Virus record (IMG/VR): IMGVR_UViG_3300032323_003551
Span: 1-22,053 of that record
Reading direction: 5' to 3' (one strand)
From: a virus
Length of the DNA stretch: 22,053 bases
Shown here: one piece after another, positions 8,408 to 15,698 of the stretch
Layout: every line of letters starts with the position of its first letter
How positions within the stretch are numbered: position 1 is the first letter of the stretch
Notes under the pieces: generated by a model
The model's database searches: none
Told to the model about the DNA's origin: nothing
What the model saw: only the letters and a program-made list of their open reading frames with translations
Position numbers and translations under genes: made by a program

Positions 8408-9639
8408 ATTACTAATCCTTCTGGTGAAATCTTAATTTGTTTTGTTTTATTTTCAAACACCAAATTTTTCTTATTAGTAATTCCAACAAATTGGAAATTG
8501 ATATTTTCTTCTAAAAACTTTTTAGCAGCTAATTCTTGTTCAAATGTTTCTGTCATTTTCACAACATCTTTCATTTTTGTTTTAACACTTTCCTTAATTT
8601 GTTGTTGTTTGTTTGCATTTCTTTCTCTGCTTTCTAAAATTTCTTTTTTAGAAACTTCAAAATATTTTGAAATTACTTTATCAACTTTTGATTCTTTGAA
8701 GATGCTATCGAAGATTGCTCCGTTACTTTCGCCCATTTCAGGTTGAGTTTGGTCGATTTCAATATCCATATCAGATTGAATATCCTCTACTTCTGTATCA
8801 TCAGTCATATCTTCACCGTCCATATCATCACCACCTAAGTCTTCAGAATCACCTTCAAACTTAGACATGATGTCTTCTTTATCTTCTTCAGAAAGTTCAC
8901 CTAAATTTAAAGATGATAATACCATATTGATAACGTATTTGATATCTTCAGAAGTCATTCCTTGTTCGTTATCCAACACTCTAACCTTTTGAGTTAATTT
9001 ACCTGTAAGTTTTTGAATAGTTTTAAAAGTTACTTTTTCTTCAGATGGTTCAGAATCCATTTCGGTATCCATCTCGGCATCCATACTAACTTCTTCATCA
9101 CCCATATCACCTTCAGCGTCCATATCAACACTCATGTCTTCAACATCGCCACCTTCATCTCCGCTTGGAACTGGTGATGGAGGTAATTCTGGTGATGGAA
9201 CTGATGGTGGAGCAACAGGAGCTGGTGCCGCAGGTGCTGCAGGAACTTCAACTTCTGGTTTTGGAGTTTTCAAAACGAATTTTTTTTGTTCACCATAGAG
9301 GGAAACTTCTTCTTCGTTTTCGTTTACTCTGTTTAACTCGCCAGCTAAAAGATTTAATCTTTTAAGTGCCTGAGAATATGAATTATAGTATTTCCTATTT
9401 TTCATAGGTTCAATATAATCTGTTTCAGATTCAGATATAGTTTTCTTAATGATATATCCTTGTCTTTCTTTAACAATTTCATAATTGTTACCATCGGCTA
9501 AGGAAACTGAATATTGAGATTTTGCGGTTTCGTTAACAAGTTCAGGAAGAGCCTCGTTAAAACGAGCGATTTCCATAATTCTTCTTATTTTATCTTGTCC
9601 TTCGAGTTTTTCACTACCTAGAGGTTTTAAATCTGCCAT
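8404..9639 (-). CDS. Unknown acidic protein with Pro-rich and Asp/Met-rich linkers
   Basis: A 411-aa protein of modular appearance: an N-terminal helical/beta part (1-125), a Pro/Ala-rich linker (about 129-160), acidic tracts made of repeated D/M/E units (about 165-197 and 268-300), a helical insertion between them, and a C-terminal domain (about 310-411) with coiled-coil-like KKEILESRERNANKQQQIKE. No catalytic motif is visible. The low-complexity acidic tracts resemble those of phage scaffold or internal proteins, but that is an analogy. The leader is A-rich without a Shine-Dalgarno, and the gene starts 21 nt after the Thr-Pro repeat gene ends. Confidence 0.78.
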   Translation of the reverse strand: MADLKPLGSEKLEGQDKIRRIMEIARFNEALPELVNETAKSQYSVSLADGNNYEIVKERQGYIIKKTISESETDYIEPMKNRKYYNSYSQALKRLNLLAGELNRVNENEEEVSLYGEQKKFVLKTPKPEVEVPAAPAAPAPVAPPSVPSPELPPSPVPSGDEGGDVEDMSVDMDAEGDMGDEEVSMDAEMDTEMDSEPSEEKVTFKTIQKLTGKLTQKVRVLDNEQGMTSEDIKYVINMVLSSLNLGELSEEDKEDIMSKFEGDSEDLGGDDMDGEDMTDDTEVEDIQSDMDIEIDQTQPEMGESNGAIFDSIFKESKVDKVISKYFEVSKKEILESRERNANKQQQIKESVKTKMKDVVKMTETFEQELAAKKFLEENINFQFVGITNKKNLVFENKTKQIKISPEGLVI

Positions 9640-9660
9640 TTTTATATTTTTTATTTAATT

Positions 9661-10695
9661 TTAGTTATTTAATCCGTTTAATCCACCCAATTTAACTGAC
9701 ATCGATTGGATTGCGATACCACCGTCAGTTCCATATTCAGGATGAGGATATACAGTTCCAGTGCCAGTATAACCACTTACAGGGTCACAACAGAAATTAT
9801 TATATTCATAGAAAGTATCAACAGTATTTCCAGTGTATTCTGTTCCACACTCTTCACAACTATCAAAAGAACTGATTACTGTTGCTGTATCAACAACTGG
9901 TCCGAAACTTAATCCGTCAACAATATAACATCCATAAGGTGTTAGATTTTCAAACGTTCCCAATATTATCTGACCTAATCTAAAACTACCTGTGATTTCA
10001 ACACTGAAAATTCCACCTCCACCACAATTTCTAATTAACCAATAAGGTGCAGAACTTGGAGTTACTGTTGGTGTCGGAGTTAATGTTGGAGTTACTGTCG
10101 GAGTTGTTGTTTTTGTTGGAGTTACAGTCGGTGTAATAGTTGGTGTTGTTGTTTTTGTTGGGGTGATAGTCGGTGTTATAGTTGGTGTCGTCGTGTTTGT
10201 TGGTGTTATAGTTGGTGTAGCGGTTACTGTTGGAGTTACCGTTCTTGTAGGAGTTATAGTTGGTGTCGGAGTTACCGTTCTTGTTGGGGTGACTGTCGTT
10301 GTCGGAGTTATAGTCGGAGTTATTGTAGCCGTTACGCTTGGCGTAGGTGTTCTAGTAGGTGTTGGAGTTCTTGTTGTTGTTGGAGTTATACTTGGTGTTA
10401 ATGTAATAGTTGGTGTAATAGTTGGTGTTACTGTTTGTGTTGGAGTTGGTGTAGGTGTAGGGTTTGCTGCTATACAAGTGTCACAATCACCATAATCAGT
10501 AGATAAAGTCGCAACTCTATCGATACCAGTCGCAGGTTCTGCGTTGTTTATAATATCATAACAACCTGGTGCAGTTGAACCAACAAATGTTAAATAATAG
10601 TTACCATTAACCGCAGGTAACGATGAACTATCAAAATCAACTAATATTGCCGGACCCCCTGAGCAACTACCAACAAGATATGTAACTAACGCCAT
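9661..10695 (-). CDS. Thr-Pro repeat protein with two cysteine modules (probable virion surface protein)
   Basis: The 344-aa product has three parts. Residues 10-75 form a small domain with C11, GCY at 44-46 and CDTC at 71-74. Residues 79-214 are a long T-P-T-x-T-P repeat. Residues 223-285 form a second domain with the same cysteine layout (C224, GCY at 255-257, CEEC at 280-283), so the two caps look like a duplication. A short third part has a CCDP motif. There is no secretion signal, which fits a phage structural protein rather than a host exported one. The extended Thr-Pro rod suggests a spacer in a fibre or a head/tail decoration protein; this is inference. It has its own TATTTAT element 11 nt upstream. 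Confidence 0.75.
   Translation of the reverse strand: MALVTYLVGSCSGGPAILVDFDSSSLPAVNGNYYLTFVGSTAPGCYDIINNAEPATGIDRVATLSTDYGDCDTCIAANPTPTPTPTQTVTPTITPTITLTPSITPTTTRTPTPTRTPTPSVTATITPTITPTTTVTPTRTVTPTPTITPTRTVTPTVTATPTITPTNTTTPTITPTITPTKTTTPTITPTVTPTKTTTPTVTPTLTPTPTVTPSSAPYWLIRNCGGGGIFSVEITGSFRLGQIILGTFENLTPYGCYIVDGLSFGPVVDTATVISSFDSCEECGTEYTGNTVDTFYEYNNFCCDPVSGYTGTGTVYPHPEYGTDGGIAIQSMSVKLGGLNGLNN
10054..10461 (-). repeat. Degenerate in-gene tandem repeat encoding the Thr-Pro rod
   Basis: About 400 bp of imperfect repeats with periods of 6 and 18 nt, seen on the plus strand as words such as GTTGGTGTTA and GTCGGAGTTA. Synonymous variation between copies is high, so it is an old, protein-selected repeat rather than a fresh expansion. 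The opposite strand is open for 110 codons only as a by-product. Confidence 0.85.
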
Positions 10696-10706
10696 TTTTT
10701 TTCTTT

Positions 10707-10713
10707 ATAAATA
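10707..10713 (-). promoter_or_regulatory. TATTTAT element before the Thr-Pro repeat gene
   Basis: TATTTAT on the minus strand, 11 nt before the start codon, followed by an A-rich leader (AAAGAAAAAAA). Confidence 0.4.
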
Positions 10714-10745
10714 TATGATTTGAGTAAATAATCTAATTATTATTT

Positions 10746-12530
10746 TTATGGCATTGCATCAAATATCTTATCTATCTTATTTCCTGAGCCAGAAATAATG
10801 TTATTTCCACTTTCTTTTCTTATTTGAAGAACATAATCTCTGAGTTCATCTATATTTGTAACACCATCTTCAATCTTCTTATTGAATTTTTTGGCAAATT
10901 TTTGAAACCATCCTGAGCCTTGATATGTCGCATAAGCAAAGTTGAAATATAACTTAGGGTCACTCATGATAATACTTTTTGCCTCTTCAGAAAGATATCT
11001 ATTAGAAAAATCTAGAAAATGTGGTTCCATAATTTGTGCAACCAAATCTAACAATTTGTCTCTTAAAGTAGGATTATCTTCCAAAGCATATCCATACTTC
11101 CAATTACTTTTTGCATCTTCATCGTCAATTAATTTCCAAAACTCAACTCCTGCCGAAGAGTTACTTTCTTGTCTACCATGTTTTCTATCCATACCAAACA
11201 TAGTCTCTCCACTGTCACCCATCCACGCAAATTTACTTTGGTTTGCGGCTTTCATATAAGGATGAAAATATCCTCCCTCTAATTTGTTTGTGATGGTGTC
11301 AACAGCATCTCTAAATTTCAAACTCGATTTTACATCACTATTAGTATACTGACGTTCTGTTTGAACTTTATTTAAATCACTATCTTTAAAATTTTGAGAA
11401 ATTAGATTTTCAATAAGGGCTTTTATTTCTTCTTTTCCAAAAACACCTGTTTGAGTCATGTTATTTTTTTCTTGAAACTTTTTGGTAGCTTCTTCCGTTT
11501 CTTGTCCAAATTTTCCATCCACACCCGATTTAGGTAGTGAGTGACCTAAAAGTTGTAAACCCTTTTGTATTTCTTCTACATCTGCAAAATATGGAACTTT
11601 TTGACCTGGTGTATATTCATATTTTACATTATTGTCCAATAATCCATTAAGATTAGTTAGATATTTTGAGTTTGCAATTTCATCTGAAACTTCGGGAGTG
11701 CCTCCGGCAGCAATTGTCAATTGTTTTAACATGTCAATAAATGGATGATTTTCAACATCTTCAAAAACTACTTTTTTAATTGAGAAATTTTCTTTCAGTT
11801 TGTTCTCAATTGATAATTCTTTATCTTTTATCTTTGTCTTTTCATCAAACAACTTTCCAATATGCCCCGACCTTCTTAGGAATTTGAATACTAAATTTTC
11901 ATAAGAAAATTCACCATCTTTGCTTAAACCAGATTGTCTATATTTTTTTAATTTTTCTTTAAGGGATTTGAGTTTTTCAGCATTACCTTCAGACTTGGCA
12001 ATTTCAACCGCATCATCTATTTTATCAGTCCAACATTTAATTTTCTTTTTCAGAACTGACATATCAATGTTCTTATGTGTTTTTGTTGGAACGTGGACCC
12101 ACTCATTATTCATTATAGAATAAACTCCATCGCTGTGAGATTCGGCAGATTCTCCCTGAGCATATACTTCAACATCATATCCAAAAATCCTGATGTTGTG
12201 TTTGTCGTTAAATAATTTCTTTTTAAGGTCGAATAGTTCTTCGTATAATTTTTCTTGTTTACCATATCTTTCGAAATCGATGATAACGTGTAAATCAAAA
12301 TCTGAAAATTCAGACCAATTAAAATTTGCTAATGAACCCATAAGATAGATATCTTCAACAAAAACATCCTCACCTAAATCATCAACAAACTCATCTGCAA
12401 TACGCAAAAGAGCCTTTCTGACTTTGGTTATCAAGGTTGATTTTTTGGGGTCGCTCGGATTTTCCCAAACCTTCGGGTTTAGTGTTTCTTTAATCGAAAA
12501 ACTATCTAGAATTTTTTTGTAACTATCCAT
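10746..12530 (-). CDS. Fusion: nucleotidyltransferase fold + peptidoglycan-binding domain + muramidase-like domain
   Basis: One uninterrupted 594-aa reading frame with unlike parts. Residues 1-20 (MDSYKKILDSFSIKE) look like a capsid-targeting helix. Residues 55-125 carry the pol-beta-type nucleotidyltransferase signature: G65-S66, then SDFDLHVI with D77 and D79, and a possible third Asp at 119 (GYDVEVY). A Lys-rich helical linker follows. Residues 315-377 match a PG_binding_1 domain (IQKGLQLLGH, GVDGKFGQET, KKFQEKN). Residues 405-594 resemble GH108-type muramidases, with LEGGY (candidate catalytic E418) and GDSGETMFGMD. The wall-binding and lytic parts suggest host entry or lysis. The role of the transferase part is unknown. 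The muramidase call is the least certain. Confidence 0.75.
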   Translation of the reverse strand: MDSYKKILDSFSIKETLNPKVWENPSDPKKSTLITKVRKALLRIADEFVDDLGEDVFVEDIYLMGSLANFNWSEFSDFDLHVIIDFERYGKQEKLYEELFDLKKKLFNDKHNIRIFGYDVEVYAQGESAESHSDGVYSIMNNEWVHVPTKTHKNIDMSVLKKKIKCWTDKIDDAVEIAKSEGNAEKLKSLKEKLKKYRQSGLSKDGEFSYENLVFKFLRRSGHIGKLFDEKTKIKDKELSIENKLKENFSIKKVVFEDVENHPFIDMLKQLTIAAGGTPEVSDEIANSKYLTNLNGLLDNNVKYEYTPGQKVPYFADVEEIQKGLQLLGHSLPKSGVDGKFGQETEEATKKFQEKNNMTQTGVFGKEEIKALIENLISQNFKDSDLNKVQTERQYTNSDVKSSLKFRDAVDTITNKLEGGYFHPYMKAANQSKFAWMGDSGETMFGMDRKHGRQESNSSAGVEFWKLIDDEDAKSNWKYGYALEDNPTLRDKLLDLVAQIMEPHFLDFSNRYLSEEAKSIIMSDPKLYFNFAYATYQGSGWFQKFAKKFNKKIEDGVTNIDELRDYVLQIRKESGNNIISGSGNKIDKIFDAMP

Positions 12531-12535
12531 CCTTA

Positions 12536-12542
12536 ATAAATA
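12536..12542 (-). promoter_or_regulatory. TATTTAT element before the fusion gene
   Basis: The minus strand reads TATTTATTAAGGATG, so only 5 nt separate the element from the start codon. An AAGG overlaps this gap but is too close to the ATG for an ordinary Shine-Dalgarno. Confidence 0.45.
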
Positions 12543-12551
12543 GTTGGATAC

Positions 12552-12794
12552 CTATAGTTTTTTATATTTGAATTTTTTGGAGATTTCAGTTGTAAAAAAT
12601 TTACCCTGTGATTCCGCTTTTCTGAATTGAGTATATGATTGGTGGGGAACCTCATCATACTCATATTTAAGTCCGTTATTAAATTCAACTACTAATTTTT
12701 TTGTTTCAGTGTCGTATTCAGTTTTCTTAATGTTTGAAGATTTTATTTCGTTAATAATCTTCGTTCCTTTAATTTCTTCTTTAGTTATTGGCAT
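12552..12794 (-). CDS. KTSR-domain protein
   Basis: The 80-aa protein matches the small KTSR domain in pattern: SSNIKKTEYD, then LVVEFNNGLKYEYDEVP, then a helix with YTQFRKAESQGKFFTTEI and a basic end. KTSR domains occur in many phages and bacteria; the function is not established. Its start overlaps the stop of the 111-aa gene by 14 nt and the fusion gene follows after 21 nt, so it is part of the same transcription unit. Confidence 0.8.
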   Translation of the reverse strand: MPITKEEIKGTKIINEIKSSNIKKTEYDTETKKLVVEFNNGLKYEYDEVPHQSYTQFRKAESQGKFFTTEISKKFKYKKL

Positions 12795-13083
12795 CGTTCA
12801 ATGGTATTAATGAATCAATTTTATCCATTTTTGATTGTAAATAAAGATTAACTTCTGAATCTGAAATATCAAACCCATATTTACGTAAATGTTTTTTAAG
12901 GTGGTCAAATAAATAAGCAATTTCAGCTCTCAATTCGAATAATTTGTTAGGTCCTGAACTAATTCTAGTCACGGTTTCTTCAGTATGACCCAATTCTTTA
13001 AGAAGTAATCTAATCTCCAAATACTTCTCCAAGAGTTCTCGTAAACTTGAAGTCTCTTCGATAAAATTTTTCCATGTTTCCAT
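12781..13083 (-). CDS. Small helical protein with a capsid-targeting-like N-terminus
   Basis: I place the start at the ATG at 13083 (METWKNFIEETSSLRELLEK, about 100 aa) rather than at 13116. The earlier start would add a hydrophobic MNVWFFSIIII stretch and run into the divergent gene. The METWKNFIEE opening resembles the T4 internal-protein targeting peptide and contains I-x-E at residues 8-10. The rest is helical and charged, with no domain I can name. It is the first gene of the minus-strand virion block. The start choice is uncertain. Confidence 0.7.
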   Translation of the reverse strand: METWKNFIEETSSLRELLEKYLEIRLLLKELGHTEETVTRISSGPNKLFELRAEIAYLFDHLKKHLRKYGFDISDSEVNLYLQSKMDKIDSLIPLNDANN

Positions 13084-13100
13084 AATTATAATTATGGAAA
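13077..13100. promoter_or_regulatory. 24-bp perfect palindrome spanning two divergent start codons
   Basis: Each half reads TTTCCATAATTA from its own side (13077-13088 and its mirror to 13100). The two ATG codons (13081-13083 on minus, 13094-13096 on plus) lie inside it, 10 nt apart, so both genes begin ATGGAAA. Candidate operator or cruciform. No room exists here for conventional promoters and leaders. Confidence 0.5.
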
Positions 13101-13660
13101 AAAACCAAACATTCATAAATCACGGTAAAATTAATATTGAAAATATATTAAAAATTATTGAGGTTAATAATTTGGATTGGGACGAATTCACAGATAGACA
13201 AAAAAGACTAACTCTTGTGCACTCACAAACCAAAACAATCCCAATAATTTTTGATAAATCTTTTGATTTTGATTCTTTTAAAATTGTGCCCACAAATCAT
13301 TACCCATTGTTTCAAGAAGAAATATCTAAATTGGAGACTATAATAAGTTCTAACACTAATGAAGACGGTAAAATAATAAGAGCCATTCTTGTTAATCTCC
13401 CTTCAGAAAAATCAATACCTATCCATAAAGATTATGGAAAAACTTTAGTTTCTTGTAGAAGAATACATATACCAATCCAAACAAATGAAAATTGTTTTTT
13501 TACAGTTGGCGATGACAAAAGAAATTTAAAACTAGGAGAGCTATGGGAAATAAACAATGACAAGATGGAACATTCCGTAGATAATTTGGGAGAAACTGAC
13601 AGAATTCACCTGATTGTAGATTGGGTTGAACAATCCATACTTAAACACTATGATAGTTAA
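13094..13660 (+). CDS. 2OG-Fe(II) oxygenase of the Asp/Asn beta-hydroxylase type
   Basis: Predicted non-haem iron, 2-oxoglutarate-dependent hydroxylase. In the C-terminal half of the 188-aa protein the expected pattern is present: IPIHKDYG with metal ligands H111 and D113, RRIHIPIQTN, FFTVGD, GELWEINN, the distal ligand H160 in MEHSVDN, and R170 in DRIHLIVDW for 2-oxoglutarate. This is the cupin-like fold of aspartyl/asparaginyl and proline hydroxylase relatives. The N-terminal 95 residues probably give substrate specificity and are not recognised. The stop overlaps the start of the sulfotransferase by 11 nt, so the two are probably translated together. Substrate unknown: a peptide side chain or a small molecule are both possible. 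Confidence 0.8.
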   Translation: MEKNQTFINHGKINIENILKIIEVNNLDWDEFTDRQKRLTLVHSQTKTIPIIFDKSFDFDSFKIVPTNHYPLFQEEISKLETIISSNTNEDGKIIRAILVNLPSEKSIPIHKDYGKTLVSCRRIHIPIQTNENCFFTVGDDKRNLKLGELWEINNDKMEHSVDNLGETDRIHLIVDWVEQSILKHYDS

Positions 13661-14315
13661 GGATAAAAAACTTATTGTGCTAATGCCACCGAAAACCGCA
13701 TCTAATTCTTTAAAAGATACTATGGAAAAAAACGGAATTCGATTTACCAAGCCAATAAAAAAAATTTCAACCCCATTGATTCATTTAAAATTGAATGAAA
13801 TTATTGAAATTTTTGAGGTTAATGATTTGTCTGAATATAAAATATTACAGGTTACAAGAGACCCCTACACAAGATTTGTTTCGTCTTACTTCCATTTAAT
13901 GAGAATTACTCAGAATGTTGAGTTAATAAAATTTTCAAATTACGACTTCGACACGTTTACTCAGCATTTTTACGAGTCAATTAGGTCAGAAAATTTTATA
14001 AAAAATTTTTATGGTAGTAATTCTTATGTTGACCGATGTATTAGTAGTGGTATTAGTTGGGGCGGTAGTAGACTTTTCGATACTCAAAAAAGTTGGGGAG
14101 AATCAGATTTGAATATTTCGTATTTTAAATTAGAAGATATATCCAAAAAAATTTCAATAATCAATGATTTCCTATCTACAAAAATTTCTTACTTATCCAA
14201 TATCAATAAATCTAACTTAGATTACAAATACAGTTCAATGTTAACTCCTGAAATCAAAAACATCATTTTGGAAGTGTTTAAAGAAGATTTTGAGTTTTTT
14301 GATTATGAAAAATAA
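13650..14315 (+). CDS. PAPS-dependent sulfotransferase family protein
   Basis: The start is the ATG at 13650 (MIVKDKKLIVLMPPKTASNS), overlapping the previous stop as ATGATAGTTAA; a TTG eight codons upstream is less likely. The 221-aa product has the two PAPS-binding signatures: PPKTASNSLKD near the N-terminus (5'-phosphosulfate loop) and VTRDPYTRFVSSYFH about 55 residues later (3'-phosphate site, with Arg and Ser). This is the layout of the carbohydrate-type Sulfotransfer_2 family. It would transfer sulfate from PAPS to a hydroxyl group. The partner hydroxylase upstream could create that hydroxyl. Phages need host PAPS for this. Acceptor unknown. Confidence 0.82.
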   Translation: MIVKDKKLIVLMPPKTASNSLKDTMEKNGIRFTKPIKKISTPLIHLKLNEIIEIFEVNDLSEYKILQVTRDPYTRFVSSYFHLMRITQNVELIKFSNYDFDTFTQHFYESIRSENFIKNFYGSNSYVDRCISSGISWGGSRLFDTQKSWGESDLNISYFKLEDISKKISIINDFLSTKISYLSNINKSNLDYKYSSMLTPEIKNIILEVFKEDFEFFDYEK

Positions 14316-14957
14316 TTAAGATTCAATTATATCAACAATTTTAGAAACAAATTCCTTTTTCCTTATCAAATAAAATGCAACTTGTGCTATATCACAGTCA
14401 ATCATTTCAATAGTCACATTTGGACAAGTTGAAATATTGTTAATTTGATTAACGTGTTTACTTGCGTTTTGAGCAACAATGGAATGTATTTGGGTTGTGT
14501 AATTTGCAGATTCCAAGTATGGTTTTAAATTTATGTATGGGTGTGACTGGTCTAAAAAAAGACCTTGTTCGTGTCTACCATCATTATTTAATAATAATGT
14601 TGCTTGGTCCATATATGTAACAGGATTAAATACGATAACTGTTTCAACATTCAACAAAGTTCCAAAAAGGATTGCCCCATAACCACCAACACAATTACCA
14701 ATAAAAATTGTTTTTGTATAACCTGAAACATACTCTGATAATAAATTCAAAACTTTTTCGTGACTATCGTATGTTTCATCGATTCCATTGAAAAAAAATT
14801 TTCCATTTGTATCATTTATTTTAATTGTGTCATAATTCAAAGCGTCTAACGTTCCCTTGAATTCTTCGACCGTAGTTCCAAAAACAGTTTCCTCATGTGC
14901 TTGAAATGCAACAACTAAGGTGTCACTCCCTTTTAAATTTTCGTATATTGACTCCAT
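14316..14957 (-). CDS. Alpha/beta-hydrolase-like protein with Cys in the nucleophile elbow
   Basis: A 213-aa single-domain protein with an alpha/beta hydrolase core: the strand DTLVVAFQAH, a region FFFNGIDETYDS, and the elbow TIFIGNCVGGYGAILFG, where C89 stands in place of the usual Ser (G-x-C-x-G-G), then TVIVFNP. Related proteins end in a conserved His before a helix; here that stretch reads CDIAQVAFYL with no His. So it may be a non-catalytic binding protein or use altered chemistry. Relatives occur with surface-polysaccharide genes, which may fit the adjacent sulfotransferase. It is convergent and end-to-end with the sulfotransferase gene, and has a TATTTAT element 12 nt upstream. Confidence 0.7.
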   Translation of the reverse strand: MESIYENLKGSDTLVVAFQAHEETVFGTTVEEFKGTLDALNYDTIKINDTNGKFFFNGIDETYDSHEKVLNLLSEYVSGYTKTIFIGNCVGGYGAILFGTLLNVETVIVFNPVTYMDQATLLLNNDGRHEQGLFLDQSHPYINLKPYLESANYTTQIHSIVAQNASKHVNQINNISTCPNVTIEMIDCDIAQVAFYLIRKKEFVSKIVDIIES

Positions 14958-14969
14958 TATTTTTTAATA

Positions 14970-14976
14970 ATAAATA
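14970..14976 (-). promoter_or_regulatory. TATTTAT element before the hydrolase-like gene
   Basis: TATTTAT on the minus strand, 12 nt before the start codon. The rest of the 141-bp divergent gap (14958-15098) shows nothing else I can name. Confidence 0.4.
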
Positions 14977-15087
14977 GTGTTGAGTGCTATAAAACAAAAT
15001 TAGTCAGTAGTTAGGGTAAGGTTTTACTTTCTAAAGTTTTTGATTGGGTCTCTAAATTCAATTGACGAAGATTTTAAGTCATTACGA

Positions 15088-15094
15088 TATTTAC
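15088..15094 (+). promoter_or_regulatory. TATTTAC element before the kinase-like gene
   Basis: A one-mismatch copy, TATTTACATATATG, with 4 nt to the start codon. The layout matches TATTTATATATGTG before the metalloprotease gene. Confidence 0.3.
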
Positions 15095-15098
15095 ATAT

Positions 15099-15695
15099 AT
15101 GAATGTGTCTATAGAAAAAATAGTTAGGAAGTATCTAAATGAGGTAAGAACCCAACAGAAAAGTGAGTTTAATCGTGGAATGGAACACAGAATTTATGCC
15201 TCCAAAAACAATCCTAATAGATTATTCAAAGTAGGTGACGAGGGTGTTTTATATTGGGTGAAAGTATTCCGTTCAAATCCTAATATTTTTGCCGAAGTTT
15301 TCAGAACAGGTAAAATAAATGATAGTGAAGTTCGTGGGACTTACTATGCAGAAATCGAAAAACTACAAACAGATAGGGTTATAAAAGAATGGGAACAAAT
15401 TGAAGAAAAATTAGAGGAGATAGGTGTAATTGATTCTGAGGATGGTGCGTTTGGTAGAGATATTACTGATATCTATACAAACCACGGAGACGACCAAAAA
15501 ACAATTTCCGAAATAGCCAAAAAATTAAACGAATACGATAAGGACACTTATAATCTTTTTATTAAGTATTTTACACTTTTTAAGGATTGTGAAAAGGCAA
15601 TAGAAAAAATTGTGGGTCATGAAACTTTAGTTGATGCTCACCGTTATAACTTTGGATATAGTTCCGATGGCAAACTTAAATGTTTAGATATATAA
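15099..15695 (+). CDS. Small kinase-like protein with a capsid-targeting-like N-terminus
   Basis: The first 16 residues (MNVSIEKIVRKYLNEV) form an amphipathic helix with L-N-E at 13-15. The body has strands near residues 30-56 (HRIYASKNNPNRLFKVGDEG), with K44 as a possible ATP-binding Lys, a charged helical middle, and at the very end LVDAHRYNFGYSSDGKLKCLD. The D179-N184 spacing and final D197 resemble the catalytic loop (D-x4-N) and metal-binding Asp of protein or aminoglycoside kinase folds. The protein stops right after that Asp (198 aa), so the usual activation segment and C-lobe are missing. The kinase reading is tentative. Confidence 0.65.
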   Translation: MNVSIEKIVRKYLNEVRTQQKSEFNRGMEHRIYASKNNPNRLFKVGDEGVLYWVKVFRSNPNIFAEVFRTGKINDSEVRGTYYAEIEKLQTDRVIKEWEQIEEKLEEIGVIDSEDGAFGRDITDIYTNHGDDQKTISEIAKKLNEYDKDTYNLFIKYFTLFKDCEKAIEKIVGHETLVDAHRYNFGYSSDGKLKCLDI

Positions 15696-15698
15696 CTA

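Noticed and set aside
10054-10461. Regular repeats that might suggest a CRISPR array or integron-like repeats
   Set aside because: Units are 6-18 nt, degenerate, without unique spacers, and lie in frame within a coding gene.
10163-10495. Plus-strand 110-codon frame rich in Val and Gly that looks like a membrane protein
   Set aside because: It is the exact complement of the Thr-Pro repeat; its pattern is forced by the codons of the real minus-strand gene.
10942-11259. Plus-strand 105-codon frame
   Set aside because: Shadow of the muramidase-like part of the fusion gene; composition is typical of an antisense frame.
13541-13750. Minus-strand 69-codon frame over the hydroxylase-sulfotransferase junction
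   Set aside because: It covers two real genes with clear motifs and shows no motif of its own.
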